Assembly: GCA_963746155.1 (NCBI GenBank)
Contig: CAVVAB010000012.1
Coordinates: 1-64,000, forward strand
Origin: AC-32 sp963746155
GTDB lineage: Bacteria > Actinomycetota > Thermoleophilia > Gaiellales > Gaiellaceae
Reading direction: 5' to 3'
Length of the DNA stretch: 64,000 nt
The notes beneath the pieces are model-generated. The model made no database searches, was not told the origin of the DNA, and worked only from the letters and a program-made list of their open reading frames with translations. Below are positions 38,235 to 48,437 of this stretch, piece by piece. A program made the translations under genes and the position numbers. Each line of letters starts with the position of its first letter. The first letter of the stretch is position 1.

Positions 38235-38307
38235 GCCGACGTAGCTCAGCTGGTAGAGCACTTCACTCGTAATGAAGGGGTCCCCGGTTCGAGTCCGGGC
38301 GTCGGCT
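38235..38307 (+). tRNA. tRNA-Thr (anticodon CGT)
   Basis: The acceptor stem GCCGACG (38235-38241) pairs with CGTCGGC (38300-38306), with discriminator T at 38307. The D arm GTAGCTCAGCTGGTAGAGC, anticodon arm CTTCA-CTCGTAA-TGAAG and T arm CCCGGTTCGAGTCCGGG are complete. The anticodon is CGT, reading ACG codons. CCA is not encoded. Confidence 0.96.
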
Positions 38308-38497
38308 TCGCTCAGCCAAGGCGGATTCGAGTTGCCGTACGCTGAACGCTTAGCCGACGACTCCGCGGTCCGAGCTGCGCGCGAGCACAGCCCGAACCGA
38401 AGACGGTGACGCGCAACCCCGGAGACCCGAGCGGGCGTTACGGCGTATCATGTGACGCTCGGCACAATTGGTGTGCCGGGGCCTGGAGGTGAGCGGC

Positions 38498-41258
38498 ATG
38501 GCAGAGCAGATCGTCGGCAGGCGCCGCGAGCTCGTTGCGTTGGCCGCGTTCCTCGAGGCGTTGCCCACGGGCGGGTCGGCGTTGCTGTTCGAGGGCGATG
38601 CGGGGATCGGCAAGACGGCGCTCTGGCAGGAAGGCTCACGCCTGGCGCGCGAGCGTGGCATGCGGGTCCTCACGGCGCGTGCAACCCAGTCCGAGCTGCA
38701 GACGAGCTTCGCGACCGTCGCCGACCTGTTCGCGCCAGTCCTGGAGGAGACGCTGCCGCGGCTCGTGCCCGTCCAGCGGCGTTCGCTGGAGGTCGCGTTC
38801 CTGATCCGCGAGCCCGACGGGCCGCCGCCCGAGGCACGACTCATCGCGACGGCGCTTCTCTCGATCGTGCGCATCCTGGTCGAGGAGCGCCCGCTCCTCT
38901 TCGCGATCGACGATGCGCAGTGGGTCGATACGAGCTCGGCTGACCTCCTCCGCTTCGTGTTCCGGCGGCTGGAGGGCGAGCCGGTCGGGGTGCTGGCGAC
39001 GGTGCGCGGGCTGCCGGTCGAGGCGCCGCTCGAGCTCGACCGCGCCTTCGCGGGGTTCCGTCGGCTCCGGGTTGCGCCGCTGTCGGTCGGGGCGATCCAC
39101 CGGCTCCTGTGGGGTCGGATGTCGCTCAACCTGGCCCGGCCGGTGCTCGCGCGAGTGCACGAGGCCACGGGCGGGAACCCGTTCTTCGCGCTCGAGGTCG
39201 GGCGGGCGCTGGCCGACGGCACGATCAGCGCCGACGGCGTCCACGTCCTTCTGCCCGAGAACCTTCGCGCCCTCGTCGCGGAGCGGCTCGGCGCGCTGCC
39301 CGCGCAGGTGCGCGAGACGCTCGTCGCCGTCGCCGCGCTCGGCGCTCCGTCGGTCACGCTGCTGGAGTCGCTGACGCCGACCGCCGTCGCCGACATCGAG
39401 CTGGCCTGCCAACGGCGTGTCCTCGAGCTCGACGGCGACCGGATCCGTTTCACGCATCCTCTCCTCGCACCCGTCTGCTACGAGGACATGCCGCTGCACA
39501 GAAGGCGTCGCCTGCACCGCCGCCTCGCCGATCTGAATGTCGATCCGGAAGAGCGCGCAAGCCACCTTGCGATCTCGGCCGCCGGCCCCGACGAGGAGAT
39601 CGCAGCCGAGCTCGACGCTGCGGCGGCGCACGCGCGTGCACGCGGCGCCGCTCTGGCCGCGGCCGAGCTCGCCGAGCGCGCGATCACGCTGACTCCCCCG
39701 GCCGCGGTCGGTGCAACCAATCGGCGGCGCATCACTGCGGCCAAGCGCTGCACGTATGCCGGCGACCCGGCGAAGGCGGATGCGATGCTCGAGGAGGCGA
39801 TCGCCTCCTCGCCGGCCGGCCCGGTGCGTGGCGAAGCCCTGTGCCAACTCGGGCGCGTCCGCATGATGTCGGAAGGCCTTCGTGCAGCTGAGCGCCTCTA
39901 CCTGCAGGCTCTTGCCGAGCCTTGCGTCGAGATCCGCGTGAAGGCGCACCTCCACTGCGAGCTTGCGGAGGCAGCGGCTGCCGACGACCGAGACGGCTCC
40001 CGCTATGCGGAGGCAGGGCTCGCGCTCGCCGAGCAGGCGGCCGAGCCGGAGCTGCTCGTCAGCGGCCTCGTAACTGTCAGCGAGATGGCGTTCGCACGCA
40101 CCGGTTGCATCCGGCATGACCTGCTCGACCGTGCGCTGCTGATCGAGCGGACCGCCTCCCACGGACGTCGATACTGGCGGAATAGCGCGAGAGCTTCGCT
40201 CGCGTGGTTGCTCGGCCGCTCCAATCGTTTCGACGAGGCGCGTGCCATGTGGAGAGAGCTGATCGCCGAGGACTCCGAGCTCGGCGAGCCCAGGGTTGTC
40301 TGGGACCTGCGCTTTCTGGCCCAGATGGAACTCGCCTCCGGTGCCTGGGACGAGGCGGCGCGACTCTGCGAGGAGGCGATGGAGGCCGGGCGCCAGACCG
40401 GTCGGGAGATGGTCGACCTGCTGTGTCAGGTGATCCTGGCCGAGATCGCCGCCTTCCGGGGCGAGGAGGAGCGGGCGCGCCGGGAGATCCCCCGCCTTCG
40501 TCAGGTTGCGGAGCGGACGAACGGTCGGCATCCCGACCACCTCGACCATGCCCTCGCGCTGCTCGAGCTCTCGTGCGGCGATGCCGCTGCGAGCTGGCGG
40601 CAGGTCGAGCCGCAGTTCGCCGATCTCGAGGTGCTGGACGAGGCCCTCGCCGGCCTTGCGGGCTCAGTCGCGATCGAGGCCCTGATCGCGATCGGCGACC
40701 TCCCTACGGCGGAGCGGCTGCTCATGCTGCTCGACGACTACGCGGCGGAGGCGGACACCGCCGTTCTTCCGCTTGCCGCTCGCTGCCGTGGGCTTCTTCA
40801 GGCCGCGCGAGGAGATTTCGAGCCGGCGATCGTCGCGCTCGAAGCGGCGGCGGCAGACCCGGTGCCGCCCCAGCAGGCGAGTCCCTTCGAGCTCGCCCGG
40901 ACGCTGCTCGCACTCGGAACGGTGCAGCGCAAGGCGCAGCACAAGCGCGCCGCACGCGAGTCCCTGGAACGCGCGGCCGAGATCTTCGAGCAGCTCGGTG
41001 CGCGGATCTGGCTGGAAAACGCGCGCTCGGAGCTCGCGCCGGATCGGCGGGCGAGTCGCCCACGAGGGCGAGCTCTCGGAGACCGAGCGGCGCATCGTCG
41101 AGCTCGTCGTCGCCGGCCGCAGGAACCGCGAGGTCGCCGCCGAGCTCAGCCTGAGCCCGAACACGGTCGCCTGGAACCTCTCGAAGGTCTACCGCAAGCT
41201 GGGCGTCACCTCCCGCACGGAGCTCGCCGCCTATATCGCCGCAGCCCCGGTCGCGTAA
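38498..41258 (+). CDS. LuxR-family ATPase regulator (AAA/TPR/HTH), one frame break
   Basis: A MalT-like giant regulator of about 919 residues. ATG 38498 follows GGAGGTG. Near the N-terminus is a P-loop GDAGIGKTAL (34-42) with Walker B LLFAIDDAQW, then a long TPR-like helical region. The C-terminal LuxR helix-turn-helix (LSETERRIVELVVAGRRNRE, SPNTVAWNLSKVYRKL) lies in the next frame. An extra C near 41040 (GCGCCGG for GCGCGG) makes the break; the expected join is ELARIGGRVAHEGE. Such proteins bind ATP and a ligand and then activate promoters. The next gene encodes a DUF4242 protein. Confidence 0.87.
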
Positions 41259-41313
41259 ATCCACCGGTTCGGACGGTTGTTCGCACCCGGGCGCATGCCC
41301 ATCGTGGAGCGTG

Positions 41314-41592
41314 ATGACGACCTATCTCGTAGAGCGATACCTCCCCGGCCGCGATCGCGCGTGGCTCGAGGAGGCACTCGCACGGATCCCGAGAGACGAC
41401 GCGGACGTTTCGTATCTCGGCTCGCTCTACCTCCCTTCCGACGAATCGTGCCTCTGCCGGTTCCATGCGCCGAACCCGGAGAGCGTCCGGCGCATCAACG
41501 AGCTGGCCGGGGTGCCGTTCGCCCGAATCGTGGCCGTCATCGAACTCGTCGCCAAACGCAAAGGAGAACAGCTATGCGCATCTTCGGATTGA
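41314..41592 (+). CDS. DUF4242 (SCO4226-like) small protein
   Basis: A 92-residue ferredoxin-fold mini-protein: TYLVERYLPGRDRAWL, VSYLGSLYLPSDESCLCRFH and a second half with VRRINELAGVPFARIVAVIEL. The streptomycete homologue SCO4226 binds nickel, but the physiological role is unknown. The ATG at 41314 follows GGAG. It lies directly after a LuxR ATPase regulator and overlaps the start of the next gene; the second LuxR ATPase in this window also has a DUF4242 neighbour. Confidence 0.8.
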   Translation: MTTYLVERYLPGRDRAWLEEALARIPRDDADVSYLGSLYLPSDESCLCRFHAPNPESVRRINELAGVPFARIVAVIELVAKRKGEQLCASSD

Positions 41593-42047
41593 TCGCGGTC
41601 CTGGTCGTGGCCGCAAGCATCGCGGCGGCCTCGGCCCAGACGCATACACGGAGTGGGCACCACGGCAAGGGTCCGGCCGACCTCGAGCTCACGTACACGA
41701 AGTGGATCGCACCCGGCTTGCCGAACCTGGTCGGCGTCGTCGGAGGCGACATCGTCGGCAAGTTCGGAGGGGCGGTGTACGAGCGCACAGTGACCGGCAA
41801 CACCGTTTACCTCGATGCCATCTACATCGTGATCGCTCCCGACCCGGCCCGCTCGTTCACCGCGCACGTCAAGGGCACGGAAGACCTCACCACCCTCAAG
41901 GCGGTACTCGACGGCCGCGTCGTCGACGGCTTCATGAAGCGCGCACACGTCCACGTGAAGTTCGACGTCATCAGCAACTGCGCGCAGTCGCCGAGCGGCA
42001 CCTGCTTCCAGGGCACGATCAGCGTCAGGCGTGGTCACCACCGTTGA
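41574..42047 (+). CDS. Small secreted protein
   Basis: A 157-residue exported protein. The start is the ATG of MRIFGLIAVLVVAASIAAASA, a clean signal peptide, with AGGAG at 41562-41566. The mature part begins QTHTRSGHHGKG and contains ELTYTKWIAPGLPNLVGVVG and NTVYLDAIYIVI, a compact beta-rich domain of unknown function. The start overlaps the DUF4242 gene by 19 bases, so the two are probably translated together. Confidence 0.72.
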   Translation: MRIFGLIAVLVVAASIAAASAQTHTRSGHHGKGPADLELTYTKWIAPGLPNLVGVVGGDIVGKFGGAVYERTVTGNTVYLDAIYIVIAPDPARSFTAHVKGTEDLTTLKAVLDGRVVDGFMKRAHVHVKFDVISNCAQSPSGTCFQGTISVRRGHHR

Positions 42048-42058
42048 CCTCGTGACAC

Positions 42059-42093
42059 GATCCAGCCCGGCGACGCGGTCGCCGGGCTGGATC
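42059..42093 (+). terminator. Strong terminator-like hairpin
   Basis: A perfect 16-bp inverted repeat (42059-42074 with 42078-42093) with a 3-nt GCG loop, 11 bases after the secreted-protein stop codon. No T-run follows, as is usual in high-GC genomes. Confidence 0.75.
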
Positions 42094-42178
42094 AGCGCCT
42101 GCCGCGGTAGCGGCGGATCAGCTCGTTCGTCGAGAGTCCGGGCGTGCCGTCGGCTTAGCTCCGATGGCGCTCTAGCCA

Positions 42179-42295
42179 TTACTTCCAGCGTTTGCGCCGC
42201 CTGCGGCGCGGCTCCGGGTCGAGCCAGTTCTCCGCCCAGAGGAAGAGCTTTCGGTTCGCGACCCAGACGCGGAATCTGCTCAGCCATGACCACAC
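42179..42295 (-). CDS. Possible 38-residue basic small protein
   Basis: From GTG 42295 this frame reads VWSWLSRFRVWVANRKLFLWAENWLDPEPRRRRRKRWK in outline: an aromatic-rich helix and a strongly basic tail. The frame stays open to 42457, but the upstream part looks like antisense of the neighbouring small gene. No ribosome site supports the start. The tryptophan content is unusual for chance antisense. Uncertain. Confidence 0.3.
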   Translation of the reverse strand: MWSWLSRFRVWVANRKLFLWAENWLDPEPRRRRRKRWK

Positions 42296-42371
42296 CGCGC
42301 GACGATAGCCGCGACCGCGCCGCTCGCCTGCGCCAACTAACGCGTCCGGAGCCCGTCTGAAGAGCACAGGC

Positions 42372-42545
42372 ATGAACGGGCTCGCGCAGCATCTCGCACT
42401 CCTCAGCGTCGTCACGACCGGCGTCGGCGCCGCCATGATCCGGATGGGAGTGCGCAAGGGCCTTCTCGAGGCGCGGCAGCCGCGGCGGTGTCCCGCCTGT
42501 GGGCGGCTGATGCGAGACCGCGTCTGCCGGGCCTGCGTGGACTAG
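42372..42545 (+). CDS. 57-residue small membrane protein with a zinc-ribbon-like tail
   Basis: An ORF too short for many gene callers. It begins MNGLAQHLALLSVVTTGVGA, a membrane-like helix, and ends with two Cys pairs, CPACGRLMRDRVCRAC, in zinc-ribbon spacing (CX2C-X8-CX2C). The layout, a short helix plus a treble-clef or rubredoxin-like knuckle, is found in small actinobacterial proteins of unknown role. The start ATG has only a weak upstream AAGAG. The ordered Cys pattern argues against chance. Confidence 0.6.
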   Translation: MNGLAQHLALLSVVTTGVGAAMIRMGVRKGLLEARQPRRCPACGRLMRDRVCRACVD

Positions 42546-42822
42546 CCGGCGCCGAGCGTCAGCTCTGCGGCGGGTCTTGACCAGCCGGGGACCGGGCAGT
42601 TAGGTTCACGCTCGTAGCGAACGCAACGGAAGGCGTTTTGTCCGTGAATCGGGACGTGCCTGAGTTGCTGCGGCTCGGATCTCGGCGGTTTGACCGGGTG
42701 AACGACGTTCGCGCGAGGGCGGGCGATCCAAGGGCGTGCCTCTGGCGGCACGGCGCCCTGCGCTCGTCCAGGCCAACACATCGACCTCGGCCAACGGCCG
42801 AAGGTGAAAGGGAGGAGCGCGA

Positions 42823-43104
42823 ATGCCTGTTGTCGGAGCCGGACTAATCGGAACAGGGCAAGCCGAGTATCTCGACGTCGTCCTGCAGGGCGGCCGTACC
42901 TATTCGTTCAGCGTGCATCCGACTGAGCCGAACGTCGATTTCGACCTGCACATCTACGACCAGAACGGCGGCCTCGTGGCCTGGGACGAGACCCCGGCGG
43001 CGGACGCCTACGGCATGGTCACGCCGATCATCACGGGACCGTTTCGGATCGTCGTCAACGCCGTCTCCGGGATGGCCGCGTATCAGGTCGAGGTGGTCGG
43101 CTAA
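42823..43104 (+). CDS. Pre-peptidase C-terminal-like (PPC) beta-sandwich protein
   Basis: A 93-residue protein consisting of a single PPC-type domain: AEYLDVVLQGGRTYSFSVHP, DFDLHIYDQNGGLVAWDE and FRIVVNAVSGMAAYQVEVVG. Such domains normally sit at the end of secreted peptidases, where they are removed or aid secretion. Here it stands alone and has no signal peptide. GGGAGGAG lies 8 bases before the ATG, so the start is sound. Function unknown. Confidence 0.75.
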   Translation: MPVVGAGLIGTGQAEYLDVVLQGGRTYSFSVHPTEPNVDFDLHIYDQNGGLVAWDETPAADAYGMVTPIITGPFRIVVNAVSGMAAYQVEVVG

Positions 43105-43123
43105 GGACGTCGCCGCTGGTCGC

Positions 43124-43540
43124 TCAGCGAACGCAGAACGTCTGTGCGCCGGGCTTCGCGCAGACGAGCCCGAGCAGGGTAACGCCGTCATCGTCGAGGA
43201 CGATCAGCCGCGGCTCGCGGGCGCGCTCGAGCAGCTCGATCGCCTCGGTCATAGGCGTTTCCGGCGTGACGCTGGGCGGCTCGAGATCCGCATACCGGGA
43301 AGCAGGCTCGTCGTCGGCAGCGCTCGCCGGGAGCCCGCCTCGCTCGATGGCGCCTCTGAACGCGCCGTCCTCGGCGAGGAGGATGGTCCGGACGCCGCGA
43401 CGCTCGAGCAGCTCTCGAACTTCGGAGACCGGTGAATCGGCCGGGAGCGTCTTCGGCCGCGGGATCATGACGTCTCCGACGGTGAGGTCGATCACGTCCT
43501 CGCGCCTCATGGTGCCGCTCGGGTTGTCGACTCTGGCCAT
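43124..43540 (-). CDS. CBS-domain-pair protein
   Basis: A 138-residue protein made of two CBS motifs: VGDVMIPRPKTLPADSPVSE with VRTILLAEDGAFRG, and PMTEAIELLERAREPRLIVL with DDGVTLLGLVC. CBS pairs bind adenosyl ligands (AMP, ATP, SAM) and act as energy or redox sensors. It is a stand-alone module, so it presumably acts through a partner or binds nucleic acid or ligand alone. ATG 43540 is chosen over a GTG one codon upstream. It lies downstream of the oxidoreductase's opposite end and close to the PPC gene. Confidence 0.85.
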   Translation of the reverse strand: MARVDNPSGTMRREDVIDLTVGDVMIPRPKTLPADSPVSEVRELLERRGVRTILLAEDGAFRGAIERGGLPASAADDEPASRYADLEPPSVTPETPMTEAIELLERAREPRLIVLDDDGVTLLGLVCAKPGAQTFCVR

Positions 43541-43580
43541 CACGGCATGGTAGGCGATCGCCTGCGCGGTCTCGCGGGCG

Positions 43581-45227
43581 CTAGCGGGCGCGTGTCGCGC
43601 GGCGGACCCGGTCGATGGCCCGATCGCGGCGCGCGTCGCCGAGCACGACGCGGGCGCAGTTGCGGCCGGGGACGGCCATGACGCCTCCGCCCGGGTGCGT
43701 GCCCGAGCCGCAGAGGTAGAGGCCCGAGATCGGCGACCGGTAGTCCCCGTACCCGAAGACGGGCCGCAGCGAGAACAGCTGGTCGGGGCTCATCTCGCCC
43801 TGGAAGATGTTGCCGCCGAGGAGGCCGAAGCGCTCCTCGAGGTCGGGCGGGGCCAGCACCTCCATGTGCTCGACGAGCTTCTCGATCCCCGGCAGGTAGG
43901 GGCCGAGCGTCTCGACCACGCGCTTCCCGTAGCGCTCGCGCTCGTCGTCCCACGAGCCCTCGGCGAGCTCGAACGGGCCGAACTGCGTGAACGCGAGCAT
44001 CACGTGCTTGCCCTCCGGCGCGAGGCCGTCCTCGAGCACGGTCGGGAAGACCGTCTCCACGTACGGGTGGGCCGACGTGCGCCCGTACTTCGCGTCGTCC
44101 CAGGCTCGCTCGAGGTACTCGATCGACGGTGAGATTGCGATCAGGCCCGTGTGCGGGTCGCCCGGGATCTCGCCCTCCCAGCCGGCGACGCGCGGGAGCT
44201 CGCTCAGCGCGACGTTCACCTTGACCGACCCCGAGCGCGTGCGGAAGCGGCGGATGTCGCGCACGACGTCGTCCGGGAGCTCGCCCTCGCCGACGAGGTC
44301 GCGGTAGGTCGTGATCGGGTGGGCGTTCGAGATGACGAGGCGCCCGGCGATCACCTCGCCGGACTCGAGCTCGACGCCGGTGGCCCTCCCGTTGCGGACG
44401 ACCACTCGCCGGACCGGGGCGTCGGTGCGCAGCTCGGCTCCGGCGGCGCGGGCGGCGCCCGCGAGCGCGCCGCTGACTCCACCCATCCCGCCGTGGACCC
44501 AGCCCCAGGCGCCGGAGTGGCCGTCGACCTCGCCGATCCAGTGGTGCATCAGCACGTAGGCCGATCCCGGGGTCATCGGGCCTCCCCAGGCGCCGATCAC
44601 CGCCTGCGTGCCGAGGGCGCCCTTGACGCGCTCGTCCTCGAACCATTCGTCGAGCAGGTCGGCCGCGGAGAGCGTGAAGAGGCGGAGAAGCTCGGCGACG
44701 TCTCGGCCCTTCCAGTGGCGCAGCTGCGCGCCGAGGCGGAGCCAGCGGGGGAGGTCGCCCAGCCGCAGGTTCGGCGGGACGACGAAGAGCAGGTCTCGAA
44801 GCAACCCGGCAAGCCGCTCGAAGTAGCGGTCGAACTCGGGATACGCGTCGCCGTCGTGCTTCGAGAGCTTCGAGATCTCCTCCCGGGTGCGGGCCATGTC
44901 GCCCCACATCGTCAGCGTCGTACCGTCCGGGAACGGGACGTAGTAGTCCGGCTCGAGGATCGACACGCGGTAGCCGTGGTCGGCCAGCCGGAGGTCGCTC
45001 ACGATCTGCGGCGGCATCAGGCTGACGACGTACGAGGCCGTCGAGATCCGGTAGCCGGGCCATGGCTCCTCGGTGACCGCCGCCCCGCCGAGCGCGGCGC
45101 GCTGCTCGAGCACGAGCACGTCGAGCCCGCCACCCGCGAGGTATGCGGCACACGCGAGCCCGTTGTGGCCCCCGCCGACGACGATCGCGTCGCGCGCGGT
45201 GCCGTCCGGGCGGCTCGCCGATGCCAT
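43581..45227 (-). CDS. FAD-dependent oxidoreductase, PYROXD2/phytoene-desaturase-like
   Basis: A 548-residue flavoprotein with the dinucleotide-binding VVGGGHNGL (17-25) and the typical LEQRAALGGAAVTEE loop. The C-terminal FAD-binding region reads GLYLCGSGTHPGGGVMAVPG. This pattern matches the CrtI-like/PYROXD2 group rather than true phytoene desaturases, because no carotenoid genes are nearby. Substrate unknown. ATG at 45227. Confidence 0.87.
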   Translation of the reverse strand: MASASRPDGTARDAIVVGGGHNGLACAAYLAGGGLDVLVLEQRAALGGAAVTEEPWPGYRISTASYVVSLMPPQIVSDLRLADHGYRVSILEPDYYVPFPDGTTLTMWGDMARTREEISKLSKHDGDAYPEFDRYFERLAGLLRDLLFVVPPNLRLGDLPRWLRLGAQLRHWKGRDVAELLRLFTLSAADLLDEWFEDERVKGALGTQAVIGAWGGPMTPGSAYVLMHHWIGEVDGHSGAWGWVHGGMGGVSGALAGAARAAGAELRTDAPVRRVVVRNGRATGVELESGEVIAGRLVISNAHPITTYRDLVGEGELPDDVVRDIRRFRTRSGSVKVNVALSELPRVAGWEGEIPGDPHTGLIAISPSIEYLERAWDDAKYGRTSAHPYVETVFPTVLEDGLAPEGKHVMLAFTQFGPFELAEGSWDDERERYGKRVVETLGPYLPGIEKLVEHMEVLAPPDLEERFGLLGGNIFQGEMSPDQLFSLRPVFGYGDYRSPISGLYLCGSGTHPGGGVMAVPGRNCARVVLGDARRDRAIDRVRRATRAR

Positions 45228-45267
45228 GCGGCAACCTTAGTTCGCTCGGCTTCTTTCAATCAAAACG

Positions 45268-45312
45268 ATGTGGATCTCCCGGATTTCGCCCGCGGCTCGC
45301 TCACCCTAGGCT
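45268..45312 (+). promoter_or_regulatory. Shared-box promoter, copy A (DUF4242 gene)
   Basis: A 22-bp box (45268-45289), with core ATGTGGATCTCC followed after two bases by GATTTCGC. Its last six bases TTTCGC (45284-45289) act as the -35, followed by a 17-bp spacer and -10 TAGGCT (45307-45312). The DUF4242 GTG (45319) lies 7 bases after the -10, so this message is probably leaderless. The same arrangement recurs at 48438-48482. Confidence 0.68.
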
Positions 45313-45318
45313 GGAAGC

Positions 45319-45600
45319 GTGAGACGAGACGAGCGGACTCCGCAAACACGCTTCCTGGTCGAGCTCCGCCCCGCGGACACGGAGTACGACGACATTCGGC
45401 TGATCGGCGAACGGTGCCGCGAGGCCTGCGCCAGGCTGGAACGAGACGGCACATCCGTACGGCTCCTCCGCTCGGTCTTCGTCCCCGAGGACGGCAGCTG
45501 TCTCCTCGTCTACGAGGCCGAGACGGCGAGTGCCGTTGCGGACGCCGTCGCCCGCGCGGATATCGGCGCGACTCGCGTGGTCGAGGCGATCCAGGCCTAG
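45319..45600 (+). CDS. DUF4242-like mini-protein
   Basis: A 93-residue protein with the pattern RFLVELRPADTEYDDIRLIG, TSVRLLRSVFVPEDGSCLLV and a terminal VVEAIQA, matching the SCO4226/DUF4242 group seen also at 41314. GTG start; a -10 TAGGCT lies 7 bases upstream. It precedes the second LuxR ATPase by 61 bases and may share its mRNA. The function is unknown, but the repeated pairing with LuxR ATPases suggests a ligand- or metal-linked partner role. Confidence 0.72.
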   Translation: MRRDERTPQTRFLVELRPADTEYDDIRLIGERCREACARLERDGTSVRLLRSVFVPEDGSCLLVYEAETASAVADAVARADIGATRVVEAIQA

Positions 45601-45661
45601 GCGTCACTCTCGCCCTCGCAATAAGCGATACAAGGAGCAGGAACCCTCCTAAACTCCGCCC

Positions 45662-48426
45662 ATGAGGGGATCTGCGGCGATCGTCGGGCGCGAGCGCGAG
45701 CTCGAGGCCATTGCCGCTCTCCTCGATCCCGGCGTCACCGGCGCCGCGGCGCTCGTTCTCGAAGGCGAGGCGGGGATCGGTAAGACAACCGTCTGGGAGC
45801 ATGCCGTCGAGACAGCGCGCGAGCAGGGATTCTGCATTCTGCGGTGCCAGCCGGCCGAGAGCGAGGCGTCGCTTCCGTTTGTTGCTCTCGGCGATTTGCT
45901 CGAGCCCGTTCTGGACGACGTCCTGCCCGTGCTCGTGCCGCCGCAGCGCCTTGCGCTCGAGACCGCACTCGTGCGCGTCCAGCCCACCGAGCCGACCGAG
46001 CGGGTCGTCTTCGCCCGGGCGGTGCTCTCGGCGGTACGAGAGCTCTCCAACCGAGCACCACTCCTGGTCGCGATCGACGACGTGCAATGGCTCGACCCCG
46101 CCACGGCGAGCGCGCTCGAGTTCACAGTCCGCCGGGCAGCGGATCTCCCGGTCCGCGTTCTCATCGCGCGTCGGAGCGACGGCGGCGGTCAGCCTCCGCT
46201 CGGGCTGGCGCGAGGGTTCGGAGGGGACCGAGTGGAATCGCTGCGTGCCGCCCCCCTCCTGCAAAACGAGCTCGGCAGCCTTCTTCGCTCACGCCTCGGG
46301 CTCCAGCTCTCGCGCGCGAGGCTCGTCGAGCTGCATCGGATGTCGGGCGGGAATCCTTTCTTCGCGCTCGAGATCGCGGCCGCGGCTGAGCGCCGGGGCT
46401 CGCTCGCCGATGGAGCTCCCTTGGACGTGCCCGGAAGCCTCGGCGACCTGCTGAGCGAGCGTCTATCCGAGCTCTCTCCGCAGGCCCTGGATGCGATCGT
46501 GCTCGTCGCCTCGTCCTCGCATGCAGTCACGTCGCTGGTCGAGAGGGCGGCCGGCGGGAGCGACGGTCTCGGCGAGGCCGTTCGCCAGTCGATGCTCGAG
46601 GCCGACGGCGAGCGATTGCGCTTCACGCACCCGCTGATCGGATCGGTTGCGTACGGGCTCGCCACACCGGAGGAGCGCAGGCAAGCGCACCTGCGCGTTG
46701 CCGAGGCGACCTCGGATCCGGAAGAACGGGCACGGCAGCTGGGACTCGGCGCGGATGCGCCCGACGAGGCCGTCGCCGCGCAGCTCGAGCAAGCTGCGGA
46801 GGCAGCGGCCGCCCGCGGAGGCGCGGAGGCGGCGGCAGAGCTCTTCGAGCTGGCCGCGACCCTCACACCACCCGAGTTGAGTGACAACAGAGCCCGTCGG
46901 CGCCTCGAGTCGGCAAGGCACGGATCGCTCATCGGGGACGTCAACCGAGCTCGGTCGATCCTGCAGGACCTCGTCGACAGCTCACCTCCCGGTGCTTTGC
47001 GAGCGAGTGCGCTCGTCCTCCTGGCCGAGGTCGAGGCGGATAGCGAGCTGGCCCGCGAGCTCTGCGAGCGCGCGCTGCAAGAGGTCGGCACAGACTCGCG
47101 GGTGCTCGCTGACGTTCATCGGGAGCTGGCGGAGCACCTGATGATCCTCGGCGACCTTCGCCTGGCGCTCGAGCACGCGCGAATCGGGGCTCGGTTCGCC
47201 GAGGATTGCGGCGACGAGGCGCTTCTCATCCAGTCCCTCGGCGTCGTCGGCCACTTCGAGACCTACACCGGCGAGATCACTCCCGGGCTGCTGGAACACG
47301 GCGTCGCACTGGAGCAGGCGGCCGTGGCCGCGCCGGCCCACTACGGCCCTGCCCAGATCTACGCGCTCAGGCTCATGTACGCAGATCGGCTCGACGATGC
47401 TCGCGATCGGCTCGAGCTCGCCCTCGCCCGCGCCCGCGAATTAGGCGACGAGTTCGAGTGCAGGAACATCCTCAGCCACCTGACACAACTCGAGGTCCGG
47501 GCCGGGAACTGGGCGCGGGCCGAGCAGCATGGCCCATGAACTCGAACAGCAGGCTGATCGGCTCGACTTCCATCGCGGAGTCGCCTCGTACGCACGTGCG
47601 CTCGTCGATGCACATCTCGGCCGGGTCGACGAGGCGCGAACCGCAGCGGTGGAGGGCCTGGCAACGATCGAGTCGCAAGGGTCATCATTCCTCTCGGCCA
47701 TGCTCCGCGCGGTTCAGGGGTTCGCCGAGCTCTCCTGCGGTAACTCGGCGGCCGCCGCGGAGCTCCTCGCACCCGCGGCATGCGCCCTCCTCGAGAGCGG
47801 CTACCGGAACCCGGGCGTCCGCCCGCTCCTGCCGGACGCGGTGGAGGCCTTGCTGGCGGCCGGCCGCCCCGACGAGGCGCGGCCGCTGCTCGCGGCGCTC
47901 GAGGAAGGAGGGCGCGCGCTCGACAATCCGTGGGCTCTTGCGACCGCGGGCCGCTGCCGAGGGATGCTGCTTGCGACAAGAGGGCGACCTGGACGCTGCG
48001 CTGGAGGCCTTTGAACAGGCGCTGCAAGAGCACGAGCGCGCCGCGAGCCCGTTCGAGCGAGCTCGAACTCAACTTGCCTACGGCGCTGCGCTCCGCCGCG
48101 CCAAGCGCAGAGCGGACGCGCGCGCGATGCTCACAGATGCGCTCGAGGCCTTCGACGCGCTCGGCGCCGTTCTGTGGGCGGAGAATGCCGCGGCCGAGCT
48201 CGCCCGCATCCCTGGACGAACCCGCTCGTCGGGCGAGCTGAGCGAGACCCAGCGGCGCGTCGCGGAGCTCGTCGCCGGCGGGCTCTCGAACAAGGAGGTG
48301 GCGGCGAAGCTTTTCATCACAGTGAGAACGGTCGAGGCCAACCTCTCCAACGTGTACGCCAAGCTCGGCATACGGTCTCGAACCGAGCTCGCGAGCCGGC
48401 TCGCGAGCAGCGACACACCGTCGTGA
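45662..48426 (+). CDS. LuxR-family ATPase regulator (AAA/TPR/HTH), two frame breaks
   Basis: A second MalT-like giant regulator of about 920 residues. It has P-loop GEAGIGKTT (35-43), Walker B LLVAIDDVQWLD, SGGNPFFALE, a long TPR-like region and a C-terminal LuxR HTH (LSETQRRVAELVAGGLSNKE, TVRTVEANLSNVYAKLGI). Two frame breaks: near 47527 (extra G in CATGGCC; expected AEQHAHELEQQADR) and near 47990 (extra G in AGAGGGCGA; expected LLATRGDLDAALEAFEQAL). It is flanked by two genes with the same promoter box and is the likely regulator of those promoters. Confidence 0.86.
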
Positions 48427-48437
48427 GCGCCTAAACC

